Position numbers and translations under genes: made by a program
Notes under the pieces: model-generated
The model's database searches: none
Seen by the model: the letters and a program-made list of their open reading frames with translations, nothing else
Told to the model about the DNA's origin: nothing
Shown here: piece by piece, positions 26,536 through 36,310 of the stretch
Position numbering within the stretch: position 1 is the first letter of the stretch
How the letters are laid out: the number at the start of each line of letters is the position of its first letter
NCBI RefSeq assembly: GCF_023015905.1
Contig: NZ_JALKBD010000001.1
Location: 284,522-348,521 of the forward strand
Origin: Arenibacter sp. F20364
GTDB lineage: Bacteria; Bacteroidota; Bacteroidia; Flavobacteriales; Flavobacteriaceae
Direction: 5' to 3'
Length of the DNA stretch: 64,000 nt

Positions 26536-28071
26536 ATGAAAGAACATTACGACATTGTAATTGTTGGAAGCGGATTAGGGGGATTGGTTTCTGCCTTGAT
26601 AATGGCCAAAGAAGGTTATAGTGTCTGTGTCTTGGAAAAAAACAATCAATTTGGAGGTAATCTACAAACCTTTGTCCGGGACAAAACCATCTTTGATACC
26701 GGGGTACATTATATTGGCGGACTTTCGGAAGGCCAAAACCTGAACCAATATTTTAATTATCTGGGTATCATGGACCAATTGAAGCTTAAGAAATTGGATG
26801 AAGACGGTTTTGATGTGATCACGTTTGAAGGGGACCCAAAAGAGTACAAACACGCCCAGGGTTATGATCGCTTTGAGAAAAGTTTATTATCCCAATTTCC
26901 AGACGAGGAGAAGGCCATAAAAATGTACAGTAAAAAATTAAGGGAAACCTGTTCCAAATTTCCCTTGTACAATTTAAATAAAGGCAATCCCTCCTATGGG
27001 CAGGATGAAGTATTTAAGCTAAATGCCAAAACCTATATTAATTCCCTTACAAACAACAAAAAATTACAGGCCGTGTTTGCTGGCACCAATTTTCTTTATG
27101 CAGGGGACGGGGAACGCTCCCCTTTTTACGTACATGCGCTCTCCGTCAATTCCTATATAGAAAGTGCCTATAGATGTGTTAACGGGGGGAGTCAGATTAC
27201 AAAAGTCCTTATTAGACAAATAAAGAAATTTGGAGGTGACACCTTCAAACATCATGAAGTCACCAAATTCAATGTTAAAAATGGGGAAATTACTTCGGTA
27301 GATATAAATAATGGAAAGGTTATAAACGGCGATAAATTCATCTCCAATATAGAACCCAAGCTTACCTTAAAAATGGTCGGCGAAGAAAACTTTAGAAAAT
27401 CCTATACCAACAGAATAAATAACATTGAAAGTGTTATTTCTGCCTTTAGTCTATACATTGTCCTAAAACCTAAATCCTTTAAATATCACAATAAGAATTT
27501 TTATCATTTTAAATATGGGGATAGTGTTTGGGATGCTCAAAATTACACTCAGGAAAGTTGGCCGGAGGGATATATGGTCTCCATGGGCATCAATAAAAAG
27601 GATGATGGTTGGGGAGATAGTTTAATAGCCATGACCTATATGAATTTTAAAGAGGTGGAGTACTGGCAAAATACCTTTAACACAGTTGCTTCTAAAAATG
27701 ATAGAGGACAGACTTATGAGCAATTCAAGGCAGATAAATCAGAGATTTTGATTTCTGAATTGGAGAAAAAATTCCCCAACCTAAGAGATTGCATTCAAAC
27801 GGTTTATGCCTCCACACCATTATCCTACAGGGATTATATAGGGTCACATAACGGATCTATGTACGGCTATGTTAAAGACGTAAACAATCCTTTACACTCT
27901 TTCGTTTCTCCCAGAACAAAAATCAAAAATCTTTTATTTACGGGCCAAAGTTTAAATATGCACGGGATCTTGGGCGTTACCATTGGGGCAATTATTACCT
28001 GTTCCGAGTTAGTTGGAAAGGATTATCTATTGGAAAAAATTTTGGAAGTCAATAAAACTCAAGAAGTTTAA
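26536..28071 (+). CDS. Phytoene desaturase/retinol-saturase-like FAD oxidoreductase
   Basis: 511 residues. The dinucleotide-binding motif IVGSGLGGLVSALIMA lies at about 9-24, followed by the second FAD motif VLEKNNQFGGNLQTF, as in CrtI/RetSat-type amine-oxidase-fold flavoproteins. The C-terminal SLNMHGILGVTIGAI is the FAD-closing segment. Substrate unknown; in this cluster it may oxidise or reduce the polyene or aromatic end. The next gene begins one base after its stop. Confidence 0.85.
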   Translation: MKEHYDIVIVGSGLGGLVSALIMAKEGYSVCVLEKNNQFGGNLQTFVRDKTIFDTGVHYIGGLSEGQNLNQYFNYLGIMDQLKLKKLDEDGFDVITFEGDPKEYKHAQGYDRFEKSLLSQFPDEEKAIKMYSKKLRETCSKFPLYNLNKGNPSYGQDEVFKLNAKTYINSLTNNKKLQAVFAGTNFLYAGDGERSPFYVHALSVNSYIESAYRCVNGGSQITKVLIRQIKKFGGDTFKHHEVTKFNVKNGEITSVDINNGKVINGDKFISNIEPKLTLKMVGEENFRKSYTNRINNIESVISAFSLYIVLKPKSFKYHNKNFYHFKYGDSVWDAQNYTQESWPEGYMVSMGINKKDDGWGDSLIAMTYMNFKEVEYWQNTFNTVASKNDRGQTYEQFKADKSEILISELEKKFPNLRDCIQTVYASTPLSYRDYIGSHNGSMYGYVKDVNNPLHSFVSPRTKIKNLLFTGQSLNMHGILGVTIGAIITCSELVGKDYLLEKILEVNKTQEV

Positions 28072-28072
28072 T

Positions 28073-28945
28073 ATGGGACAGATTAAAACGATTCCTATTC
28101 CACGGGTCAATTCTATTAGCAAAGAGGATTTCATTAATCAATATTACAAAACCCAACGCCCCGTTTTAATTGAAAACCTCACCTCGGATTGGCCGGCCCG
28201 CAAGAATTGGAATATAGATTATATCCAGAAAAAAGCAGGAGACCAAATAGTTCCCCTATACAATAATGAACCTACCAAAGGGAAACAAAACTCCGCTGCG
28301 CCGGTAACGGAAATGAAATTGTACGACTACCTCGAAATCCTAAAAACCAAACCCACGGACCTTCGCATTTTTTTCTACAATATTCTGGATAAAATGCCAG
28401 ACCTCATCAAGGATATCGATTACCCTGATATTGGATTAAAATTTTTCAAACGCCTACCAGTCATGTTTTTCGGCGGTAAGGGCTCCGTAGTGCTGCCCCA
28501 TTATGATATGGATTTGTCAGACCTACTTCACTTTCATTTTCACGGTCACAAGAGTGTGCTTTTGTTTCCTCCCGAACAGACCAAATACTTATATAAGGTT
28601 CCTTTTTCTGTGCATAATTTGGAAACCATAAACATGGATGATCCAGATTTTGACAACTATCCTGCATTAAAAAAGGCAGAAGGATTATATATTGAGATGA
28701 AGCACGGTGATGCCCTCTATATGCCAAGTGGATACTGGCACTATATTAAATATCTGGATGGCGGATTTTCTATTACATTGAGAGCCTTGCCAAAACATCC
28801 TATCTTGTTGTCCAAAATGTTTGGAAATCTATTCTTTATGAGACCGTTTGAAAATGCAATGAGGAAAATTTGGGGTCAAAAATGGGTAGATTACAAAGAA
28901 AAAAGGATGCTGGCAAACACCAATAAAAGGTTTGCAAAACAATAA
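28073..28945 (+). CDS. Cupin-like (JmjC/FIH-type) Fe(II)/2-oxoglutarate oxygenase-like protein
   Basis: 290 residues from the ATG at 28073; an earlier in-frame TTG overlapping the previous gene is unlikely. RPVLIENLTSDWPA is the typical cupin_8 entry segment. The metal triad is visible: His143 and Asp145 in LPHYDMD and distal His223 in SGYWHYIKYL. Likely a hydroxylase acting on a pigment intermediate or protein; no substrate evidence. It is placed between the desaturase-like and C45 genes as part of the same transcription unit. Confidence 0.82.
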   Translation: MGQIKTIPIPRVNSISKEDFINQYYKTQRPVLIENLTSDWPARKNWNIDYIQKKAGDQIVPLYNNEPTKGKQNSAAPVTEMKLYDYLEILKTKPTDLRIFFYNILDKMPDLIKDIDYPDIGLKFFKRLPVMFFGGKGSVVLPHYDMDLSDLLHFHFHGHKSVLLFPPEQTKYLYKVPFSVHNLETINMDDPDFDNYPALKKAEGLYIEMKHGDALYMPSGYWHYIKYLDGGFSITLRALPKHPILLSKMFGNLFFMRPFENAMRKIWGQKWVDYKEKRMLANTNKRFAKQ

Positions 28946-28959
28946 AATAAGTAATTAGA

Positions 28960-30630
28960 ATGCACCGGATAAAATGGATTATATGTGTATCTGTCTTGCT
29001 TGGCCTTTTAGGATCTTGTGGAATTTCAAAATCCCTTAAAGACAGGCCCGATTTAAGCAATTACAACCCAAATATTCCAGAAATAACCAAAACCTCCGAT
29101 ACCTCCTATATTTATTCCAATAACTCCCTGGCCAAGAACAAACAAGGGTTGTGGGAACTTTATGTATCCGGAGACCCACTTCAAAGGGGATTGGTTACCG
29201 GAGCCCTAACAGAGGAGCTATTTCAACAACAGGAAGCAATATTTTTGTCCAAAGTAGAAGAAATGGTACCCTCCAAAACAAAAAGATACTTTCTAAGAAA
29301 ATTTTTGGCCTGGTATAACAGGAAAATTTACAAGAATATTCCTGAGGAAATAAAAGCGGAAATTTGGGGACTTTCCAGATACGCTTCGCAAGACTATGAC
29401 GATATCGCAGCTCCGTATTCAAGGGTACTTTATCTTCATGGCGCCCATGATATAGGGCATGCCCTTCAAGATTTGGCCCTTGTTGGCTGTTCTTCCTTTG
29501 CTGCCTGGGGTGACAAAACCGAAGATGGAAGTTTGATCCTTGGTAGAAATTTCGACTTTTACGCAGGGGATGATTTTGCCAAGAACAAAATAATTTCATT
29601 CCTAGACCCCACAGAAGGCCATAAGTTTATGTCCGTGACATGGGGCGGCATGTTGGGAGTGGTTTCCGGAATGAACGAACATGGTCTAACCGTTACCATC
29701 AATGCGGGAAAATCTAAAATTCCCTTAGTCGCCAAAACACCAATCAGCATTCTTACTAGGGAAATTTTACAATATGCTGCTACGCTGGAAGAGGCCATAG
29801 CTATAGCAAAAAAACGACAGGTATTTGTATCCGAATCTATTTTAGTTGGGAGCGCAAGGGATAAAAAAGCGATTCTAATCGAAGTCTCTCCCCATAATTT
29901 TGGGGTATATACAGTTCCCAATTCCAATCAATTGATCTGCTCCAACCACTTTCAAAGCAATGCCTATGCCGAGGACAAAATCAATCAAAAACACATTTTC
30001 GAAAGTCATTCCAAATATAGGTATGATCGCTTGGAAGAACTTTTGGACAACCATAAAAAAATAACCCCGACCATTGCCGTGGACATACTTAGAAACAAAC
30101 AAGGTCTCATGGATGATGAAATTGGTTATGGTAATGAAAAGGCGTTAAACCAATTATTGGCACATCACGGAGTTGTATTTAAGCCAGAGCAACGCTTGGT
30201 ATGGGTTTCTTCCAACCCATACCAATTGGGCGAATTTGTAGCCTATGACCTAAACAAAATATTTAAGGACAGTTTAAATCATAGGACCGGTGCTGAACTT
30301 TCCATCCCCAGTAAAAATATAAAAAAGGATAGTTTTCTTTATACACAGGCCTATCAAAACTATGAAAGGTATCGCATAGAAATTGCTCAAATTAAACAAG
30401 CCGTTGCCGACAATCAACACTTGGCTCCGGAATACTTGGAGAAATTTAAGAATTTAAATCCTGAATTTTGGGAAACGCACTACTGGGTAGGCCGTTATAA
30501 TTACAATAGAAAATATTATAGAGCAGCCTTAAACGACTTTATGGAAGCAAGCACAAAAGAAATTACCACAGTTCCAGAGAAAGCCTTGGTACATTCGTAT
30601 ATTCGAAGATTAAAACGCAAATTAAAATAA
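28960..30630 (+). CDS. C45-family autoproteolytic acyltransferase/hydrolase lipoprotein
   Basis: 556 residues. Lipobox LLGSC (Cys20) predicts a lipoprotein. The Ntn-hydrolase core begins at Cys177 in LVGCSSFAAW, followed by GSLILGRNFDFYAGD, the signature of C45/acyl-coenzyme A:6-APA acyltransferase and bile-salt-hydrolase relatives; autocleavage before Cys177 is expected for the family. A C-terminal TPR-like tail (about 500-556) follows. In flexirubin clusters such a protein could form or cleave the ester between polyene acid and dialkylresorcinol outside the inner membrane. Overlaps the ligase gene by one base (TAATG). Confidence 0.83.
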   Translation: MHRIKWIICVSVLLGLLGSCGISKSLKDRPDLSNYNPNIPEITKTSDTSYIYSNNSLAKNKQGLWELYVSGDPLQRGLVTGALTEELFQQQEAIFLSKVEEMVPSKTKRYFLRKFLAWYNRKIYKNIPEEIKAEIWGLSRYASQDYDDIAAPYSRVLYLHGAHDIGHALQDLALVGCSSFAAWGDKTEDGSLILGRNFDFYAGDDFAKNKIISFLDPTEGHKFMSVTWGGMLGVVSGMNEHGLTVTINAGKSKIPLVAKTPISILTREILQYAATLEEAIAIAKKRQVFVSESILVGSARDKKAILIEVSPHNFGVYTVPNSNQLICSNHFQSNAYAEDKINQKHIFESHSKYRYDRLEELLDNHKKITPTIAVDILRNKQGLMDDEIGYGNEKALNQLLAHHGVVFKPEQRLVWVSSNPYQLGEFVAYDLNKIFKDSLNHRTGAELSIPSKNIKKDSFLYTQAYQNYERYRIEIAQIKQAVADNQHLAPEYLEKFKNLNPEFWETHYWVGRYNYNRKYYRAALNDFMEASTKEITTVPEKALVHSYIRRLKRKLK

Positions 30631-31919
30631 TGATCCCTGAAATCGAAAAAGCATCGGAAGAGGCAATACAACAATTACAAGAAGAGCGTTTAAGGGAGCT
30701 TATTAAATTTATTAGCCAAAACTCGAACTATTATAAAAGAATTTTTAAGGAAAATAATTTACAGGCCAGCGATATAAATACCTTGGCAGACCTGACCAAA
30801 CTTCCCACAACCTCCAAAGAAGACCTACAAAAATATAATGATGATTTCTTGTGCGTAGATAGGCACAAGATTATAGACTACGTAACTACTTCCGGTACTT
30901 TAGGGGAGCCTGTAACCTTTGCCCTTACTGACAATGACCTTAATCGTTTGGCGTATAATGAAGCCATTTCTTTTGACTGCGCAGGTGTTACGAATGACGA
31001 TATTTTGCAATTGACAACGACTATAGATAGACGGTTTATGGCCGGGTTGGCCTATTTTTTGGGCGCTAGGGAGCTAGGTGCCGGAATAATTAGGGTAGGT
31101 GCCGGAATTCCTGAACTTCAATGGGATTCCATCCTTAAGTTTAAGCCAACCTACCTCATTGTGGTCCCTTCTTTTTTATTGAAACTTATAGAATACGCCC
31201 ATCAGCACGGAATTGACCCCAACGAAGCAGGGATAAAAGGGGCTATTTGTATAGGGGAATCACTGCGTAATGAAGATTTTTCATTGAATACCCTTGCAGC
31301 CAAAATTAAAAAAGATTGGGACATTCCCCTTTATTCCACCTATGCCTCTACAGAAATGAGTACGGCCTTTACCGAATGTAACGCACAGCAAGGCGGCCAC
31401 CATCATCCAGAATTGATCATCATCGAAATTTTGGACGAAGAAGAAAAACAGGTTCCGGAAGGAATGTCGGGAGAGCTTACCATTACTACCCTAGGTGTAG
31501 AAGGAATGCCTTTGTTAAGATTTAAAACCGGTGATATTGTCCAAGCCCATACCTCCAAATGTTCCTGTGGCAGAAATACACTTCGCTTAGGTCCTGTGAT
31601 TGGAAGGAAGAAACAGATGATAAAATATAAGGGCACTACCCTATATCCTCCGGCCATGTACAACGTGCTTAACTATTTTAATGAAATAGACGCTTTTGTG
31701 ATCGAGATAGACCATAATGACATAGGAACCGATGAAATTTGCATTAAAATAGCCACCTCCAGCCCTACAAATGATTTATTACAAACCATCAAGGACCACT
31801 TTAGGGCAAAACTGCGGGTACTCCCCAAAATTGAATTCCACGATTTTAAAACCCTACAGGAGTTGCGATTTCCCAAAATGAGCAGAAAACCCGTTATTGT
31901 TATAGACCACCGACTCTAA
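30630..31919 (+). CDS. PaaK-like acyl-/aryl-CoA ligase
   Basis: 429 residues, adenylate-forming enzyme of the phenylacetate-CoA ligase type. AMP-binding TTSGTLGEPV is at 86-95, YASTEMST near 230, and a CSCGRN segment near 312, which PaaK-like proteins often have. It probably activates an aromatic acid such as 4-coumarate for loading on ACP or CoA, closing the loop with the ammonia-lyase at the other end of the cluster. Last recognisable pigment gene. Confidence 0.85.
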   Translation: MIPEIEKASEEAIQQLQEERLRELIKFISQNSNYYKRIFKENNLQASDINTLADLTKLPTTSKEDLQKYNDDFLCVDRHKIIDYVTTSGTLGEPVTFALTDNDLNRLAYNEAISFDCAGVTNDDILQLTTTIDRRFMAGLAYFLGARELGAGIIRVGAGIPELQWDSILKFKPTYLIVVPSFLLKLIEYAHQHGIDPNEAGIKGAICIGESLRNEDFSLNTLAAKIKKDWDIPLYSTYASTEMSTAFTECNAQQGGHHHPELIIIEILDEEEKQVPEGMSGELTITTLGVEGMPLLRFKTGDIVQAHTSKCSCGRNTLRLGPVIGRKKQMIKYKGTTLYPPAMYNVLNYFNEIDAFVIEIDHNDIGTDEICIKIATSSPTNDLLQTIKDHFRAKLRVLPKIEFHDFKTLQELRFPKMSRKPVIVIDHRL

Positions 31920-32104
31920 ACTGATACTTAGTCTTGGTAACGCCATAAAAAATCAATTTGTAAATCTTCCTTCATTTGCTTACATTCTAAGAACATACAG
32001 GCCATATTCCATTCCAATTACTATTTCCCACCTTTTAGTCACGGTTTATTTGGTCGGGCCATCGAAACTAGACTTAAAAAATTTATTTGCATTAAAATTG
32101 GTAT

Positions 32105-32112
32105 TACATTTG
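32105..32112 (+). promoter_or_regulatory. Putative -7 element before the secreted dikinase
   Basis: TACATTTG matches TANNTTTG. A TTTG at 32086-32089 lies 15 bases upstream, shorter than the usual 19, so the -33 is uncertain. A start near 32119 leaves a short leader to the ATG at 32143 and argues against the earlier in-frame ATG at 32050. Confidence 0.4.
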
Positions 32113-32142
32113 ATTACACTTTGCAACTGCCATTACAACACT

Positions 32143-35049
32143 ATGAAAAAACATATATTTATATATATCCTACTATTCTGTTTTCCCCTAATAACCCCAG
32201 CACAAAAATTAGGAAACCAAGAAATAAAGGATTTGATCAACTCCTACAAAAAAGATATCCGCGGACCATACAAAGAAATTCGCTGGTTCTGTACAGATGG
32301 AAGCATACGCCAGCCCAAAGATCCTTGTCCCGATGACATAGGTCCTGGAGTACAGCACGCCACCTATAAAAGCTCTATAATCGATTTAGGAAAGAGCAAC
32401 CACCTCTATTTGGGTCAAATTTTATCCTATACCTCCAAGGAGGAATTTTGGGACGCAGAAAATAACCATTCCCGTCTTAAGCAGTATCAATTGGACAAGT
32501 ATTTAAGAACTGTTGACAATGGCTGGATCCTGGAAAAGGGGCAGTTCTATAGGGGGGCAATACAGGCAGAGGACGAAGAGGCATGGGGCGTGGACTTTTA
32601 TAAATGGCTTTTATCCGACACTCAAAATTTGGCTGAAAATTTTTACCTCATTCGGCAGTCTTTAAAGGACATACCCCATAATGGCGACGATAATCTAGCA
32701 CAAAAAATAAGGAGCGATTCAAAGGTAATTTCGGACATGGTCCCAGAATTTATGGACTTAAGGGTTAAAATCCATAGTCAGCCAGATGCTGGGGATATAA
32801 ATAAAGTAAAGAACTTTAAGTCCAAAAACAGCAACCAGCTGACCAATGAGGTAAAAGCCAAAATGGATGCCTTGGTGTCTACTATGGCCAATTTCTACAA
32901 ACCAGTTGATATTGCACAAATACAAAAAAATACACCACTTGTAGAGGATAGCCCTATAGGGGTTGCCATAAAAAACTTTACTACCAGTTATAATGGAGAA
33001 GCAAATGCGGCAGTACTTATTCCCGCCACGGCCGAATTGATATTGGATATAAGACAGGCCGTCCTAAAAGAAAAAAATGCGGTGGCACGTCTTCAATTAT
33101 TGGATGCCTCCCTAAAGTTGGAAGAAGTAATATTTAAAAATTCCCCCCAGTGGCAGCCGGAGGACCTCAATGGCCTGTTGGATAAAGTTTGCTATTTGGG
33201 CATGGCCAATGCCGGTGCCGGAAATATAGAACTGGCAGAATGGGAACAACTCAATCTATCCCCAAAGGGATCCAATGGCAGTGCCATGTCCCTAGGGCAG
33301 CTTACCACAGTATTGGAAAATGCGCGCAGGGAAGTGGAATGGAGTTCTTCCATGGTAAAGGCCAATTATCAGGAGATAGTAGACATTTATTCCGGTTTTG
33401 AACCTAAGGCCTATGGTTTTATAGACGATAAGATTAGAGGTTCCATTGCCCTCTATTTAGGCCAAACCGTGGGAGAATTGGGCGATATCATTGCCCAGGA
33501 ATCCGCCTTGACCAATAGGGTGATGGACATAGATAATCAAAGTGGCCTACGAGGCCTTAATCCTGGATATGCCTTGGGCGAATTGGTAGTGATAAGTGGT
33601 TCTCCAGATGAAATTGAGGTTACATCCGATAAAATCTATATTTTTCAACGCCCTCCTTCAGATCTTAAGCCAGTGGCCGGAATTGCTACGGTATCGGAAG
33701 GAAATATGGTGTCTCACGTGCAATTGTTGGCCCGAAATATGGGTATCCCCAATGCCGCCCTAAGCGATGAAAATCTTAAAGGTCTTCAGAAATATAACGG
33801 AGAAAAGGTATTTTATGCGGTATCCAATAAGGGCAACGTTATTATGAAGTTGGAAAAGGATATGTCCGAGGAGGAACGCAATTTATTTATTAAGATAGAG
33901 CGTAAAGAGGAAAGAATTGAAGTCCCCATAGAGAACATACGTTTGGATGAAAACACTATATTAAACCTAAGGTTAGTGGACACCGAGGATTCAGGTAAAC
34001 TTTGCGGTCCAAAGGCGGCCAATTTGGGACAGTTAAAAAAAATGTTCCCTGATATGGTGGTAGAAGGTCTGGTGATTCCCTTCGGAATCTTTAGGGACCA
34101 TATGGACCAACATATGCCCGATCAACAAGGTAGTTATTGGCAATTTTTGAACACTACGTTTGAACAAGCCGAGAATATGCGGACCGATGGTATTTCTGAA
34201 GCTGAAGTTGAAAGCTACCAATTAAACCAATTGGAAATCCTAAGGGAGGCCATAAAGAAAATGTCAATGAAGGCCCAATTCCTTACACAATTGGAAGAGG
34301 GATTCAAAGAAGTATTGGGAAAACCAATTGGTGAAATCCCGGTCTTTCTTAGAAGTGACACCAACATGGAAGATCTGAAGAATTTTACCGGTGCCGGATT
34401 AAACCTCACTGTATTCAATGTAGCCGCCAAGGAAAAAATTATATCAGGCATTAAGGATGTTTGGGCTTCCCCCTATTCCGAGCGCAGTTTTAAATGGCGT
34501 CAAAAATATCTCCTTAATCCTGAAAATGTATTCCCTTCCATTTTGATAATACCGAGTGTAGATGTGGACTATTCAGGGGTATTGATTACCAAGGGCATCA
34601 GTTCCGGAAATCCGGATGACCTTACCATTGCCTTTAGCAGGGGTGCTGGGGGTGCTGTAGATGGCCAATCGGCAGAAACATATTTAATAAAGGATATTGG
34701 TGGCACCCAACTCTTGGCACCCGCTAGGGAAATGTACCACAATCGACTTCCAGCTGCAGGGGGAACGGAAAAAAGAATGTCCTCCTTTGAGAACTTCATC
34801 CTAAACCGAAAAAATATTGAGGAAATAAGGGAATTTGCCAAAACGATCCGTGCTACCATGCCCGGCGAAACCAAATCGGATTACGAAGGGGCCTATGATG
34901 TGGAGTTGGGATTCCAAAACAATAAACTCTGGTTATTTCAAATACGACCTTTTGTAGAGAATAAGAAAGCGTTAAGTTCCAATTATTTGGAATCAATTAC
35001 CCCTAAAATCGATCTGGACAAAAGCATTGCCCTTTCTAGAAAAATATAA
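32143..35049 (+). CDS. Secreted PEP/pyruvate-binding dikinase, glucan-water-dikinase-like order
   Basis: 968 residues from the ATG at 32143, which gives a signal peptide (about 1-22, ending ITPAQ). A long helical N-terminal region (about 25-480) carries no motif I recognise. A phosphohistidine swivelling domain follows (about 480-570; VSHVQLLARNMGIP, His525), and then a C-terminal ATP-grasp domain (about 620-950) with GPKAANLGQL, VIPFGIF and LRSDTNMEDLKNFTGAGL (Arg737). PPDK, PEP synthase and rifampin phosphotransferase have ATP-grasp first; His domain before ATP-grasp is the order in glucan/phosphoglucan water dikinases, and the RSDTN-EDL-GAGL string resembles theirs. The signal peptide is unexpected for an ATP-dependent enzyme. 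One base before the serine hydrolase gene. Confidence 0.8.
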   Translation: MKKHIFIYILLFCFPLITPAQKLGNQEIKDLINSYKKDIRGPYKEIRWFCTDGSIRQPKDPCPDDIGPGVQHATYKSSIIDLGKSNHLYLGQILSYTSKEEFWDAENNHSRLKQYQLDKYLRTVDNGWILEKGQFYRGAIQAEDEEAWGVDFYKWLLSDTQNLAENFYLIRQSLKDIPHNGDDNLAQKIRSDSKVISDMVPEFMDLRVKIHSQPDAGDINKVKNFKSKNSNQLTNEVKAKMDALVSTMANFYKPVDIAQIQKNTPLVEDSPIGVAIKNFTTSYNGEANAAVLIPATAELILDIRQAVLKEKNAVARLQLLDASLKLEEVIFKNSPQWQPEDLNGLLDKVCYLGMANAGAGNIELAEWEQLNLSPKGSNGSAMSLGQLTTVLENARREVEWSSSMVKANYQEIVDIYSGFEPKAYGFIDDKIRGSIALYLGQTVGELGDIIAQESALTNRVMDIDNQSGLRGLNPGYALGELVVISGSPDEIEVTSDKIYIFQRPPSDLKPVAGIATVSEGNMVSHVQLLARNMGIPNAALSDENLKGLQKYNGEKVFYAVSNKGNVIMKLEKDMSEEERNLFIKIERKEERIEVPIENIRLDENTILNLRLVDTEDSGKLCGPKAANLGQLKKMFPDMVVEGLVIPFGIFRDHMDQHMPDQQGSYWQFLNTTFEQAENMRTDGISEAEVESYQLNQLEILREAIKKMSMKAQFLTQLEEGFKEVLGKPIGEIPVFLRSDTNMEDLKNFTGAGLNLTVFNVAAKEKIISGIKDVWASPYSERSFKWRQKYLLNPENVFPSILIIPSVDVDYSGVLITKGISSGNPDDLTIAFSRGAGGAVDGQSAETYLIKDIGGTQLLAPAREMYHNRLPAAGGTEKRMSSFENFILNRKNIEEIREFAKTIRATMPGETKSDYEGAYDVELGFQNNKLWLFQIRPFVENKKALSSNYLESITPKIDLDKSIALSRKI

Positions 35050-35050
35050 G

Positions 35051-36310
35051 ATGCAAAAGAATATTAAATATATTGTTCTATTACTGATATGCTCGGCCTT
35101 TACCACCATGAGCTATTACCCCATTGATGGCTATTTGCATACGGGAATCAAAAGGCTGAAGTATCTGGAACTCGTTAAAAGTGGAGAACTAAAGTCGACC
35201 ACCGTTATACCTCCAGGGGCCCAAAAGTCTTATATGGATATTGAACTGAACCTAATATCGAAAAAAGAGGACAGCACTGCCGCTTTCCTAAGTGTAGATG
35301 AGCAATTCCAAAAAGACATCAACGCACTATTTAGAGGTTTGGACAAGAGTTATTCCATTGCCGTATTGGATATTTCGGATATAGACAGTGTTCGATATGC
35401 CGAGCGAAACGAAACTGCCGGATATCAGCCTGGCAGTGTTGGCAAACTGGCCGTAATGGTAGCTCTGTTTACCCAATTGAAAAAAATATATCCGGATTCC
35501 TTTGAAAAGCGATTGGAGCTTTTACGTTCCAAATCGGTAAAGTCGGGCTATTGGGGCTTGACGGATACACATACCATACCCATTTTTAATCTGGAAACGA
35601 ATAAATTGCTAAAAAGACAGGTAATAGCCAGTGATGTTTTTACCTTGTTTGAATGGACAGACCACATGCTTTCCGTTAGTAACAACGGGGCAGCCAGTAT
35701 TGTATGGCGCGAAGCCTTATTGATGGCGGCCTTCGGAGAATCATACCCCACCCTGAGCCAGGAGGAGGCGGATACGTACTTTACCTCTACCCCAAAAAAG
35801 GAATTGACAGATTTGGCCAATGACGTGGTAAACCTACCCTTACGGGAATTGGGAATTACTACTGATGAATGGCGCTTGGGAAGCTTTTTTACTTCGGGAG
35901 CCAACCGCTATGTAGGCGATAAGGGGGGCAGTATTGGGTCTCCATTAGGGTTGATGAAATTCTTGATACAGTTGGAACAGGGCAAGGTGGTGGACCAAGA
36001 ATCTAGCCTGGAAATGAAACGCCTTATGTATATGACAGACAGAAGGATCAGATACGCACAATCCCCGGCCCTGAAGCCCGCTGCCGTATATTTTAAATCG
36101 GGAAGTTTATACAAATGCGATAGAAGTACAGGTGAAGCCTGTGGAAAATATATGGGCAATGTTACCAACTATATGAATTCTGTAGCCATTGTAGAACATC
36201 CGGACAATTGCAAATATATAGTGGTACTTATGACCAACGTATTGCGAAAGAATTCAGCAACAGACCATTTGACCCTGGCCAGTAGCATCGACAAAATTAT
36301 TAAACGCTAA
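35051..36310 (+). CDS. Exported serine hydrolase, beta-lactamase/PBP fold
   Basis: 419 residues from the ATG at 35051. An N-terminal hydrophobic segment (5-20) should export or anchor it. The three penicillin-recognising motifs are present: SVGK (Ser129-Lys132), SNN (210-212) and KSG (349-351). It lies one base after the dikinase stop, so the two are co-translated. Role could be cleavage of an ester or amide in the envelope; it lacks features that identify a beta-lactamase proper. Confidence 0.82.
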   Translation: MQKNIKYIVLLLICSAFTTMSYYPIDGYLHTGIKRLKYLELVKSGELKSTTVIPPGAQKSYMDIELNLISKKEDSTAAFLSVDEQFQKDINALFRGLDKSYSIAVLDISDIDSVRYAERNETAGYQPGSVGKLAVMVALFTQLKKIYPDSFEKRLELLRSKSVKSGYWGLTDTHTIPIFNLETNKLLKRQVIASDVFTLFEWTDHMLSVSNNGAASIVWREALLMAAFGESYPTLSQEEADTYFTSTPKKELTDLANDVVNLPLRELGITTDEWRLGSFFTSGANRYVGDKGGSIGSPLGLMKFLIQLEQGKVVDQESSLEMKRLMYMTDRRIRYAQSPALKPAAVYFKSGSLYKCDRSTGEACGKYMGNVTNYMNSVAIVEHPDNCKYIVVLMTNVLRKNSATDHLTLASSIDKIIKR

